From: Strix aluco
Lineage: Eukaryota > Chordata > Aves > Strigiformes > Strigidae
Assembly: GCF_031877795.1 (NCBI RefSeq)
Contig: NC_133946.1
Span: forward strand, 9,275,144 to 9,339,143
DNA length: 64,000 nucleotides
Direction of reading: 5' to 3'
In this document: in pieces, positions 46,715 through 59,400 of the stretch
Layout of the letters: each line of letters opens with the position of its first letter
Numbering within the stretch: position 1 is the first letter of the stretch
Notes under the pieces: generated by a model
What the model saw: the letters and a program-made list of their open reading frames with translations, nothing else
What the model was told of the DNA's origin: nothing
Databases searched by the model: none
Translations under genes and position numbers: made by a program

Positions 46715-47109
46715 GAGTTCTTTTGTCAGTGTAGCCAAACCCAGTTTCCTGTGGAGAATAAGCTACACTAGGGATGCCACCCCTTGCTGGAGCTGTGCTG
46801 AGGACATGGTGGCAGCGCTTCCTTGCAGGGCAAGGAGGGAGAAGCCTTCATCGCCCTTGCCAAGCCTTGGGACACAAGAGACACGTCGTCTGGGTTATGG
46901 CGGCAGACGGCTCGTTACACCACTTTAACTGTTGTTCTCTGCGGCCTGGAGACCCACGCAGGCGTTGGCTCCTCCAGCCGCTTAACTCACCACATAGCTG
47001 TTAGTTACACCATTTAATTGGTTAAAACCGTCACCTCACGGCTCTGCAAGCCTCAAGGCCTGCACACACGGCTTACCATTGCCCTGAATATTTTTGAATG
47101 TATACAGGT

Positions 47110-48440
47110 GGGGAGCACAGGCAGCGGGCCGAGGCCGGGGGCACAGGTCAAGGACGAGAGGGCGGGCTGCGGCGATGGGAGCAGGCCGAGGGATCGGGGC
47201 AGGGCCCGGCTGCTGCTCAGCGGGCGATGCCCGCAGCAGGCTGCGAGCTGTCGGCAGGAGCGGGCAGACCCGCCTGGCAGGGCCGTGCCGCGACACGCAG
47301 GCCCCGGGAAGGACTGCGATTGCGGGGCGACTCTGGCACACACAGCCCTGATGACTCCAGTCCTGCCCTGTTGCTCAGCCCTCAGCGAACACGCCTCCTC
47401 CCCTGGGGCTCTGCTCCAGAGACGTAGCAGCCCTCCTTTCGGGCGGGCACCCGTGGGCGGCGGGAGTATCGCTTGTAGGGGAAGGGAAAGGGCGCTCACC
47501 GGAGCGGCCTCCGCAGGGGAGCGGGACTCGAACCCGCGGTCCCGGGCGGTGGGGAAGGAGGGCAGGAGCGCCCGAGCCTCCCCGCGCGGTGCATTGTGGG
47601 CCCCGCACTGATTTATGCAGGAGCCGCAGAGGGCGCCGGGAGAAGCGGGAGGCGGCGGCGGCGGCGGCGCTCGGGGCTGGCGCGGCGGGTCGGGGCCGGG
47701 GCCGGAGCCGGAGCCGGCAGGTCAGGGGCCGGCAGCGGCGATCGGGGCTGCCCGAGCTCTCTGAGCGCGCAGGCCTTGTGCCGCCTCCTGAGGCCGCGGC
47801 GCCACCGCCGGGCCCGGGTCGCCGCCGCCGCCGCGGGACGCAGCGGCACCTACCCGGCCTCGGCCGGCCCCTCGCCGGCCACCACGGACGTGGAGGCGGC
47901 GGCGGGCGGAGCCGGGCCCGGCCCGGAGGGACGCGAGTCCTCCCGCCGCGGGAGAGCCTGCCCCGCCGCTCGGTAGGGACCGGAGGGAGGGCTCGTTCGC
48001 TCGGCCCTTGCGGCGCTGGGGCCTCCGCGGCCGGGCTCGCTCCTCGGGGGCTGCGCCGAGCCAGAACCGGCTGGGCGCGGGCTGCCGCCGCGGCGGGGCC
48101 GCGCTCCCGGCGCCGCTGGGGCCTCCGGCGGGGAGGGAGGGAGGCAGGCCTGGCCCGGCCCGGCCCGGTGCTCCCCGTGAGGGGCGGGGGGAAGCAGAAA
48201 AGCCCCATCTCCTCGGCCAGCATCTTTGTTTGTCGGGCCCTGCGGCGGGGAAGAGGAGCGGCGAGCCCTGGGCGGCGAGCCTCCGGTGCCCCCGTCTCTC
48301 TTCGGGGCCTTGCTTCCCAGGCGCTGCCTCCGTTCTCGGCGGGTTTCTTTCACCCCTCGCGGCTGGATATCTCGGTTCCGGAGCATCGTCGGTGCGACCG
48401 GCCGGGGCGAGAGCGGGTGGAGGACTAACGCAGAGGAAAC
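47110..48440 (+). promoter_or_regulatory. PPFIA1: PPFIA1 CpG island promoter with presumed non-coding exon 1
   Basis: About 1.3 kb of very high GC and CpG content, including GGC-triplet runs near 47653-47670 and an SP1-type GC box at 48180-48190. PPFIA1 in mammals starts with a non-coding exon in a CpG island, and the first coding exon here begins exactly after an acceptor, so exon 1 should lie in this island. Possible exon-1 donors are GTCAGG at 47721 and GTAGGG at 47973. I cannot choose between them. Long open frames here on both strands are a product of the low stop-codon content of GC-rich DNA. Confidence 0.75.
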
Positions 48441-48444
48441 AACA

Positions 48445-50179
48445 GGTCTCCCTTCTCGCCTTCCAGAGCGATACCAGCGCCTTGCTCGTGGGATTATAAA
48501 TGTTTGAACTAAGCCTCAGGAAACTGGAAGGAGAGCCTCCCGTTGGAATTAATAGAAGAGAAAAGAAGGGAGGCTTTTCCAAATCCTTTACGAGAAAGCT
48601 AGTGCCGTTTTCCCATGCTGTCCATACTCTGTTTAATAACGCGATTGTGACCTGAGTGGAATTTACGAGCGATGAACTATTGAAGCTTGTTGCACCACTG
48701 CATCAGACTACATTTTTTTTTTTTCTCAGCACATGATTCCCCTATCCCAGCTGTTGCAGGACCTATGGGCCAGTAATAGAGGGATGGGAAGCTGAGACAG
48801 TTTATTTTCACATTCTTCTGTTCTGGGGACTTGGCTAGTTAGCTGAAGCTGCTGCTGCTTTTTACTGGATCTGCTCTTTTCTCGGCAGGTTTATTTGTTT
48901 TCACGTGCATGGGGTGTTTGAATTAAATAGACATTGAACTAGAGCTGAATGGATGCTTTGCAATCCGAAAGGTTTTTTTGGATAACAAAAAACTACTAAA
49001 AACAGAGAAGAACTGGTACTGCAGGAAACCTGGGGCCTGTTTTCCAAGCCTTTTTATTTTATTGAGCAAGGTAAATAACGTAGTGGTGCTGAAAATACAG
49101 GGCTTATGGTAATCATGCATGAAAATGTTACAAAGCACTTCAGTCTGTTCCAAGTCTTTCAGGGGATTGAGAGGTCCTGCAGTTATGCTCTGGATCAGTT
49201 TAATTGTTCTTTAAAATATTTAGATATGAGTGTGAAATTTAAGGCTGAGAACAAAAACTGTGGTACCTGAGAGGTTGAGAACTATTTTTTCTGATTTGCC
49301 TTATGTTCTTGTAGGTTTGATGTTGAGAGAGGCTGTTTGAAGAACTTCAGAAGTCTTGGTGGTTCAGTGAGAGCGTGCAGTAGTTACATTAGTGTTATTT
49401 TTCCACGCTTTTTAAAAGCTTGATGCCTTAGTCTCTTGTAAGGATCTGTTAGGGTCTTTTAAAAAGCCTTCCAGTTTAGCAGTAGTACAGTACTTAAATT
49501 TGCATTGTTAACTGTATTCATCTCTGCCTTTAATTATTTTTGCTTACCTGTACTTTTATTATCCACAGTGACAGCTGCTACCACTTCATAATGAAGTTTT
49601 TGCTTTTTATCTTCCTTTACATGTGTATCTCCTGAATTGGACTATTTCGATTCACGACTAATTTACATGCATAGACTTTCTACAGACAGCATAAGCTCAA
49701 AGTACTGTTTTAGATACTATCTTTCTATGTTTCAAGCGTTGGAAGCAGATAATGATTCTCAAAATATGCAGTGTAATCAGTTACTGGTTTAAGTGTATAA
49801 TTTTTGATGGCGTGCTGCATGCCTTATCTTTGTTTTTTTAAAGATCTCAGCAGCAGTTTACTCTGAACAAAAATATAAATCCATAAAAATGAGATCACAG
49901 TTTGAAACATAGCTATAAAAATCTGGTTTTGCAAGAAGTCACAAGATTCTCATTATGAAGTGATGCCCTGATTAAACTGTATACCTTGGTTGTATACCTT
50001 TTCTCCTGCAGTCTTAATGAAGTAGTGGCAAACGCTAAGGTGTTGGCAACCTTTGCTGATGCTATCATTAGGAAAGCTAAGTTGGTATTATGGGCAGTAT
50101 CCAAAGTTGCTTTGCTTATCCTGTTTGGATTTGTTTGACTTAACTTTATGGTTTTTGTTTTGTCTTACTTTGTTTCAAG
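48445..50179 (+). other. PPFIA1: PPFIA1 intron 1 (3' part)
   Basis: An AT-rich stretch between the CpG island and the first coding exon, ending in the acceptor TTTCAAG. No gene or repeat is recognised. The intron's 5' end depends on the exon-1 donor. Confidence 0.6.
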
Positions 50180-50443
50180 ATGATGTGTGAGGTGATGCCA
50201 ACCATCAGTGAGGCAGAGATTCCCTCTGGGGGAAATGGAAGCCATGGTTCAGGTTCCCCGTTACAGTCAGATGCAGATTCCCATTTTGAGCAATTAATGG
50301 TATCCATGTTGGAAGAAAGGGATCGCCTTCTGGAAACACTAAGAGAAACTCAGGAGACACTAGCATTGACCCAGGGCAAGCTACATGAAGTTGGTCATGA
50401 GAGAGATTCCTTGCAGAGACAGCTCAATACTGCACTTCCACAG
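50180..50443 (+). CDS. PPFIA1: Liprin-alpha-1, first coding exon
   Basis: Liprin-alpha-1 is a cytoplasmic scaffold that binds LAR-type receptor phosphatases, ELKS and liprin-beta, acting at focal adhesions and active zones. This exon encodes its first 88 residues. It starts [15 protein letters not shown], with two in-frame ATGs directly after the acceptor AG at 50178-50179, and ends [11 protein letters not shown] before donor GTATGG at 50444 (phase 0). Residues from about 31 on ([20 protein letters not shown]) show the heptad pattern of the N-terminal liprin coiled coil. The match to mammalian PPFIA1 is close, with differences mainly in the Gly/Ser-rich stretch at about 15-28. Gene order after FADD supports the call over PPFIA2-4. 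The rest of the gene (further coiled coil, three SAM domains) lies outside the window. Confidence 0.96.
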
Positions 50444-53400
50444 GTATGGATATTTTGAAAAGAAGGTATTTTTCAATAATTTTTGTATTTTTTGTGGTAT
50501 TTTGTGGGGTTTTTCTATATTTAATTTACTGAAGAGCCAGGTTATGTTAGGAGAAGGTGAATCTAGCTTAGTACTTCCCTGAAGTATCTGTTGGTGCTTG
50601 CTCATTTTGAGAAGGCTATAAAAGCAGGGCAGGCAGGGAACATCAGCCCTTTCCCTCCACTATGCTTTCCCAGTTTCTGGCATTTCTTTGGCTTAGCCTG
50701 AGTGTGGAGACTCTACATCCTTTTGTGAACTTGACGGACTTTCTTCTGTCAGTAGTATTTTTTTATGTTGTTTCTAACTGCCTGATTCATTCACGTGCTT
50801 AAGAATTACATACAAGCCATTCTGATACCATTAAGGACTTTGATTTAAAAACTTTAAAAGTTTGACTGCTACATTGTGAATACACACTGAGTCGTCATGG
50901 TAGTGTAGAAGTCTGAATGTGGTGTTCAACTCAGTTCCTTTTGGAAAGTTTACATTTGGTGTGGGATTTTTTTTGGCTTGCTAGGAGTTACTGATTATTG
51001 ACTTCTGGAGGATGCAGTGTACCAACATACAGGGTGTAGTGCTAAAGGTGTTACATCGGGCAGTAGTGGGTAGTTAGGAAAGGTGATTGGTTTTTATCCT
51101 TTCTAGTTAAAAAGAATACAACTGAACTTTGAACACTTTGAAAAGCGTTTGGTTGTAGGCAAAGCAGAGGCTGCTTTCAGGTGTCAGTTAACTGTTGATA
51201 GCCTTGCACTTTTTGCCATGATTGGTTGTTGTCCCAAGTATATCATGATGATTTTATACTTGCATACGTTATTCCAAGGAATACTTACTATTTTTACAAA
51301 TGTTTACATATCCTTAAATATTGTAGTTATTGTTTATAGCCTTTAAATCAGTAATTTTAAACCCTTCTGTTTCCACTGCTCTCATTATAATGTAATCACT
51401 CTTGGTATGGTAATCAGTACTGCCAATTACTCAGGGATAGAAACTAAAAAGTAATACATGTAAATCTAGTTGTGTTACAATGGTGTGATGGAAATCAGAA
51501 ACGAGAAGTTTCCAACCTTTGCTGCTCCCTGTGTTAAATCATGTGCTGCAGGCAAAAATCATTCTTGTTTTTCTGTTGTAATAATTGTGGCTTCTCTTTA
51601 GCCGCTATTTCAGGTCTGCTACATTAATGGATGCCATTAACCAATTGTATGATCTGTAAACTGTTATACTTGAATTTGTGGCTGAGTAGAATCACCCAAG
51701 CTCTAAACTGTACTGTTCCTCTTCCCTTTTCAGTTCTCAGCTTTCCTTCCTAAATCTAGTAAGCTACTTAGAAGTAAACATTTCTTGCTAAACATTTCTC
51801 AAAAGATTAATGCAGTTAAAAATTCCTATTTTCAAGAATGTCATAATTGTATGGTTTCATGTGAAATCTGTGGGAAAGCAAGTCTCATAGTTCAGTTGAG
51901 AGAGAAATTTTACTGCGATTTTATATAGATATACAGCAGTGTATGGATTTTTGTAGATTGCTGTTGAAAAAAACCCTGTTGCTGTGGTGTGAAACTGCCA
52001 CTTTTGTCCTCAGTGGTGCTTAAGCTCAAACGATGGTGGAAGGTGACAATTGATAGTGCTTTCAAAAGTCAAAAATATTTCATTGTTCTTGCTACAATCA
52101 GAAATAACCTCTACATTTGACAAGTTTTTGTCATTGTTATGGTAAAGTCAGTTACTTTATAGGTAAGTTTCTAGTGAGGTGGAACAATGTGGGTTTTTTT
52201 CCTAAAATTCTAGTAAGTGTTCACTAGAAAAACTGTTGGTGACTATAATATTTGAAACTATTCAAACTTTTTTGTTAATTATTTCAAGCTGAGCATTCTT
52301 TTGAACTACTGTCTCAAATGACCCATTGTTTAGCTGTGGATTTCAAGAAAGGGTAGAAGCAGGATAACTTTAAATTTACTGACAACTGTGTTTTTTAGGA
52401 GAGGATGTGGATGTCTAATTAACAGAGAAAAGCATTCTAATCTTACATAGATGTGCTTTATGCATTACATTTACACAGACTAAAACTGACAAGTTTTTCT
52501 TGTATGGGCAGCTGGAAATGAAATACATCAGCGTTGTCTTGACAAAATAACTGGATTCTTGGCAATGCTTTTTGTTTTCTGGGAGTTACCTTCTATTACA
52601 AATTACCCTAGTCAAACTGTACTCTGACCTTGGAAGATGAACTTGATGAAATCAAATTGCTTTGCCAGAACTTCAAATTAATTTTATTCTTCCTAGGGTT
52701 TTTCACAGAGAAAATGAAGGCGAACTTTTTACTTCGAGAACTTAGAGAACTTTTATTTTTAATGTAAACACATTCAGTTATGATTTAATAAGGGTCTTAG
52801 TGGATTTAATTATGCCCTTTATGTGGCTCCTAGAGTGTATTCTACAAAATTCTGGGTTTGCGTGCTTTAAATTTTATAAATTAATCTGTGAAACATACAG
52901 AACGTTACTGTGTTTGAAAGTTAAATTTTGAACTTAAGGTAGGTGATGTCCAAGTGACTACCAGTTCTTGCTATTAAGGTGTTGCAGGCTAGGGTTCATT
53001 TTGCTGGTTGAGTTTCATGTAGATGTTTCTGTAAATGCCTGTTTTGGATAGAGAAGACTAGAGTTTCGTTTACAGAGACTCCGGTACCTAGCACAAATAA
53101 AAGCACAGTTGATGAATTCATAGCAACTTTTTTCCAGATGAAAATTTAATATGTATGTTAAGAATTTTACAAGCTGATGTACAAATGTTATGCTTCTGAA
53201 ATACAGCAACACTTATTAAGATCCATTGTAGTCTTGCGCTTCTAATCTTTTGGTCTTAAATTTATCATACTTTATTTTCATTTCTATGCAAGGTAAAATA
53301 AAAGTTACAAGTTTTTTCTGTGTTTGATAGTCCTGTTCAGAATGTCTGTATTCAGTAATGTATATATAGGGGCAGATGGGAACTATGTCAGAGGCTGTGT

Positions 53401-56400
53401 GTGTCCGTGTGTAAATAAGAACATCTACTGTAATGTACAGTTAAACGTGGAGAAAAGAAAGCTGCCTATAATTTTGGTTTAGCTTTGGCTTTACGAGGTT
53501 GCCCATCACATCTTAAAGTGAGTCCAGAGCAGGCCACCTTTAGTTGCTTTCTATCTATAGTAAATACTTTATTATTACTACACACTTCAGTTAAAAATAG
53601 TGTGTGTCTGTTTATATTTGTATTCAATTAAATTTAGGTATGTCTCTGGAATGATCTTCCTTAGATAATCTCAGAAATACTGTTCCATGTCTCACATGTA
53701 AGAAATATCTAAACACTTGGTCCGAAGACTGCCCTGGTATTGTTTTACAATGATGAACTTAAGAATTGAGTTGCCATTTCAGTAATGATGGTGTTTGGAT
53801 TTCCTCCAGACAAGTTTTAAATAATACAGGATGTCATAGATGTAGACATGAGGTTTTGAATTGTACATAATATGAAGAACACAGTTGCAGAAAGTACATT
53901 AAGTAACGGGCTTGCCAAACTTCGCAGCAGCTGAAATTTCCTTAGCATTTTAAGTGCAACTCCATTTACAGTATTCACAACTGTTCAGCCTTGAGGTGAC
54001 ATAGCTTACACTTCTTGCTCTGGCAAGGTGTGGTACTGGCTTCCAAATTACAGACATTAATCTCAGCAGAGCGCCATGTGTCCAGGAGTGGTAGAGATCC
54101 AAAAGGATTTCAGATGTGCAAATGTATGTCAGAGCAGCCATATCCTCCAATTGTCTCTTCCCATTCTGACAGCAAAGATGAACATGACTGTTTCTGTTGC
54201 ATTTTCAGACAATTTTAGTCTTGTCTATGTTGAGTTTCAGTTGCTAAATCTTACTTGGCTCTTAACTGTTGGTAAATTACTGGATAGATTTGTCTTTATC
54301 TACGCTAAGTTAGATGGAGATAGGAGTTAGCGTTCAGAATTCTTCACTGGCTCTGTCAGTAAACCTCAACTTCCCTAACATCTTTGCAAGGCACACAAAC
54401 AGATAACTTTTGTCCAAAACCTTCAGGATATGAAGTTATCTGAAAATATGTTCTATGATCGGGCAAAAAGAGGAGTAACCACACTTAAATAATATAGTGC
54501 AATTTATTGAGGACCAAGTTTCTAGCAGTTGCTCTGACTTCTAAGTTTCTCATTTAAATATGTTTGGCTGAGTTTGTTTAGTGAAACATCCCACCCTACC
54601 CAGCAGACATCTGCTTGCTTATTGTTAGCAAGTTGCTGTTTATATTGTGCTTTTAATTTAGATTATCTTGATTATAAATAGACCTTTTAGCTAGATTAAA
54701 ATTAGAATTAATTTTAAGATTTCTTGTATTTGAGGATGACCTTTAGTGCTGTTATGATGTCCCACCAATACCTTTAATAAAAAGATTTTATGAAATCAAA
54801 AACTATAGTTTTTATTTTCCTTAGTAGGAGGAATGTTTTGGTGACTAAACAGAAATGCTTTTTGTTTGTTTTTAATAGTGGATGTAGCCCTGAAAGATGA
54901 GCTAGTGATTATTTTTTCCTACTCTTCTGTTACTATGTACGAATGTCTGATAATGGGTTTATTAATGTTTGGCATGCTGTAGTCTACCTTGCAGTCTAAC
55001 TAACAGGCTGTATGTAAGCTTGGGTGGAAAAGAGCTGTAATCAAAACAAGCTGTTTTAAAAATAAATGGTATATTTAGAACCAGGTGAACTTCACATACA
55101 TATTTATCTATGCTAACTTGCCTGTAGCCTCTTGTACAACAGGTAGTGTATTTTGGTATTCTGAGAATTCTTCGTCCGCAAGGCCTTCTGTTTTTCCTCT
55201 GTTCTTTTTAAGACTCTAACTGAAAACTACTTTAAAGGTGTTTGTTTGCAAGACTTAAAAGATTCAGTGTGGCTACATAGTTGCCATTTTCATCTAGATT
55301 TTTTTTTTAAAAAAAAGAAATCTCTTGGAGTTTTATTTTTTAGGATAAATATGAATTAAGAATAGGCCCCACCCCCCAGGTTCTTAGTGTTTTAACATCC
55401 ACTGGCCTGTGACTTCGGTTTTTCCTTTCTGGTATTTATTTAAGAGAGATGGATGTTGGTTTTATTCACTATAGGATTTGATCTTAGAATCAAGAGTACA
55501 TGTTTGCATTTTCATATATCGCTTATAGTTAACAATGTTGTCAGAGAACTTGAATCTTTGGAGAGAACATTTTAGCTATCTGTTAGTAATTTTGGTTTTT
55601 GCTATTCCTAAATTAGCACTCATCCCAGAACTCAATGTACTTCACACTTTAACTTAATTTTGCTTTTTTTATTTTAGTTTTCCTGCTTTAAAGGAGTATG
55701 ATAGAGGTCTTCATGTAAACTGCTTTTAGTAATTTAGGCAGCTTAAGTCACTTAAGTTTGTAAGGCTGACTGGTATCTGTTGACATATATTAGAAAATAC
55801 TTATCATAATCTCTTGTGCATATGGATCTCAAGCTACGAATACTGAGAAGGGATAAATCTGCGTTGTGTGTGTCAGGTAATCTGGGTGTTCATAATTTTT
55901 CAAGTGTGTTTTTTTGTACGCCTGCCTGTGAATTCCCCAAGTGTAAGTGGGGAAACGTGTGGCAATTCTTGCCAGGAAAAATGTTTTCACATTCTCCAGG
56001 CTGAAAGAAGAATAATTATTTTGCTGTCGAGTGGAGCGAGTTTTTTATTCAACTTGACTTTTTCACAGGAGTGCATAGAAATACTGTTTCTGCATTTTGT
56101 AAACTCCAGATGATTGTGTAGTGAGCTGAATACGTATCTCTAGGTCACTTGAGGAGATTACTCTCCCTAGTTCATACGTTCAGAATTGGAGGACTACTGT
56201 GATTACAGTATTTGTTAATGCTCAGTTTCATTCTGATGTGTTGTTTTCCTTTAGGTTCTCTCTGAATTGATGTGAATAATTAACTTTTTTTTTGCCTATG
56301 ATCTTTATCTATTTCAGACTTTACCTTGGGTTTCATGTAAGCTCTACTGACAATCAGCTTCTTTTCTTCTGATTGGTGTGACAAGGCTCTGTGGCCTGTT

Positions 56401-59400
56401 CCTACAGTGCTAGAGCTGTAACATTTTTAAGAAGAGAAGCTTTGTTGCTTAATCTTCTCTTCTGCTGTTCCACTGCCTTGAACTTTGCTCGTGTTTATGT
56501 TCGGGTCTACTCAGGATACAGTTTTTGAAGATTGTAGTGAAAATCTTAATGGGAGTACAATTTTGGTTGCATTTGAAATATACGATGACTTTTGATGGGT
56601 ACATATGAATAAGAACAGTCAACGTATCTTTTCCTGTAGTTCTTCTCTTTTATAGTTATGTTTTCAGAAATATAAATGTTTAGAAATAGTATTTTGTTTT
56701 AGAACTTCTATGAAGTGATCCAAGATTCCTTAATTAAAAGATCCTTACATTACCAGTATTAGGCATAATCAGGTATCTTCAGCACAGATCTTAAACAAGG
56801 ACCATCACTTGCTTAAAGGGCCATGTGGAAAAATTTGATATGCACGTCCTTGTAGTTTTGTTGAGGAGAGAAAAGAGCTTCTGCTTGGAGAATAAACAAG
56901 TTTTTTTTTCTGTTTGTTGTGATAGGAAAATAGGCAGTCATTGATTTTTGTTTCTTAAATTTTTAAAATTTCTTAAAATTTTTTCCCACCCCTTCAGAAC
57001 AGTAGTCTTTATTTGGGTATGCTCTGAGCCATGTTGCATTGCGCCTTACTCCTACTGCTAGTAGATTGTAGAGTTTGGTATCTAATTCTGTTTCACATTC
57101 AATTGTCTAGAAATATTCTGAAGCACAGTGCTTTTTTTTTTTTTTAATCTGACCTCCCATATAAATACATATGGAATTTGGTTCTGTTCAGTTTAAAATA
57201 TGCATAGGGAAACATAATTTTTAAATGCATATTTAGCTTTTATAAAGAATTACAGGGTAGAATATCTGGTAAAAAGGAGTAAAGAATATAGAACACAGGT
57301 TAATAAACTCTTTACTTGCAGAAGTGAGATTTTTTTTCCCCCCACCTCAAATTTACAGAACAGCACACAGTATAAGAATATAATTAATTAAGCTTAGATT
57401 GCTGAATAATTTGCATCATTAAAAAAAACCACCCCACAAAACAAAACCACCTTAAGATGTGCAGTTTAAACAAAGAATTTTTGTGTTGACCTGTACAAAG
57501 TTTAGACTGGCTCGATGTATAGCTGAAAGGTCTAACTATGGGTGTTCCTGTAAAGAAACTACCTTGCAGTTGAAGTTTATTAATCATTGTCTTCTCAATA
57601 TTGACAATCTTCTGTAATGAGAAATGGTGTCCTGAATTTCTTGAAAAGGAATTTTGCCTGCCCAAATCCTTGGTGTAGAAGCTAAAACTTTCTTTAATGT
57701 GGAGAGGGCTCATTCAATAAAGCGAGTACCATTATTTTAACGGTACTGGATCCATGGTCATCTCAGTAAATAGTAACCAATTTTGTTAGGCTGTTTTAGT
57801 ACTATTTCTGTATTTTCAAGCATGATCATGAAACAAGCCACTGAAAAGGGAGAGAGATACCTGAAAGTGGAATTGCTTGTTTGATTTATTGTGTGCTTCA
57901 CAGAATGCTTGATATGAAAGTCTTCCCATTGTGTAAATCAAAATTGTTTTATAAAAGAAAATAGGAGGAAAAGGGAATTCTGCTGTATGCATCTGAAAGG
58001 GCTTCTGTATTAATCAGTGGCAGGCTTTAAATTGTGGATTTGTGGGTTTGAGTTGTGGATTCTCAAATGTCTTATGTGAGCCTGTCAATAATAATATAGC
58101 AATATATACTTTTGCCAATAGAAGGTCATAGCCAAAGCTTTCCTTTTCTTTGCACTGCTATCCATAAATGGGAAATCTGCTAGCCAGAACGGTGCTCCGT
58201 AGCATGGTGGGGTTCATGGGTCTCCATTAACCTTGCTGAATGAATAATACTGGACCTAAATTCTGTTACTAGCGGTCCTTTTCGCTGTAGTTTGTGCTTG
58301 AGTAGCACTTGTGGATTTACTGTTCCCAGTGGAACCTAAACTCTGTGTAATTTTATATTCTTTAAGGTTCTGTTGTGTATCATATTTAAAGTCCTGACTG
58401 ACATCTCACGCTTGAATCTCTTGCTTCTAGGATTTAAGACATGGGGTACCTTTTGTGGTTTTATTTGGAAACCCGGAAATAAATGAAACTTTTGACCCAA
58501 ATCAAAGGTCATTTAAAAATGTAAATGGATTCTGTTGCTCAGAGAGTTACCTGTAGTACTAGAAGTTCTTCACATAATCTAGTTATGGGTGTAAAGGATG
58601 ACTACACCTGAGAGACCAAGGTTGGAACAGCGGAGCATGTATGGAGAGCGGTCTTGGATGTATGGGTGAATCTGGTTGGGATTTTTACATGTTTACGCAT
58701 GTCTTAGGTAAACTTCAGAATATCTCTTCAAAGCTCTCTATTTGCTTTATTACATTTGGGTGAATGACTAAAAATTTGGTTTAGATAACTTCAGGGATAC
58801 CTTGAGATACCACTGTGAATCTTTTTTTTTTTTTTAATTTGTTCCTGAGTAATATATATTTTCATGCAATGTTATTACCTTTTTGTGGTTCATGGGGAAA
58901 AGGCTTGGAAGGTCATAACGCTGTTTTAGCTTTATGTTGAAGAACACGAGGCAGGTGCATCTAGTAATTGGTTTCTTTTAGAACATGCAACTTGAGTTTT
59001 CAGAATGTCTTTTGAGGGTGTGGTTCAACAACATTATCTTCCAAAAGCTGAGCCTTTGTTTTAAGAAATCTGGAATTACTTCATGTAAAGTGGAAATGAA
59101 AAAGCTTTTTAGGATTTTCGCTCTCCCTGCTTGACCATGCAGGAAGGAAGCTGTCCTTTTCCCCTCTGTAATCTTATTTATGCTGATACTTGCATTGGTG
59201 TAACTCTGATCCCCTGTTGGAACTGTAGTCTTTAGAGACTATGTAACACTCTTCTGTATTTTGTGCAATGGTTATAAAAGATTAACTCCTGGGAGGTAGT
59301 AGAGGAGAAATGGGCCAAGTATGGCTTTCTCTCAACTGAGTAGGAGGCTGCAGAGTTTCCCCAGTTGCGTAGTCTTTCCTTTGTTTGTAGCCCAGTGTGG

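Larger units (their letters stand above)
30150..47100. other. FADD-PPFIA1 intergenic region
   Basis: About 17 kb without a recognisable gene on either strand. Open frames are short, lack splice support and carry no known domain. The structured elements I could find are listed separately (ZNF143-like site, hairpins, simple repeats, a CpG cluster, a G-rich tract). Confidence 0.6.

Noticed and set aside
47514-47585. tRNA-like element on the minus strand (perfect 5-bp T-arm with TTCGAGT loop, partial acceptor pairing at 72-base spacing)
   Set aside because: There is no D-arm/A-box and no anticodon loop with T33, the acceptor stem has two mismatches, and it lies in a CpG island where GC-rich stems arise easily.
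47375-48582. Long open frames (about 280 codons) on both strands
   Set aside because: They overlap each other in GC-rich CpG-island DNA with few stop codons, are dominated by Arg/Pro/Gly/Ala, and show no domain or start context.
50444-50458. Extension of the PPFIA1 reading frame past 50443
   Set aside because: The added VWIF residues come from the intron. The donor GTATGG directly follows the conserved ALPQ.
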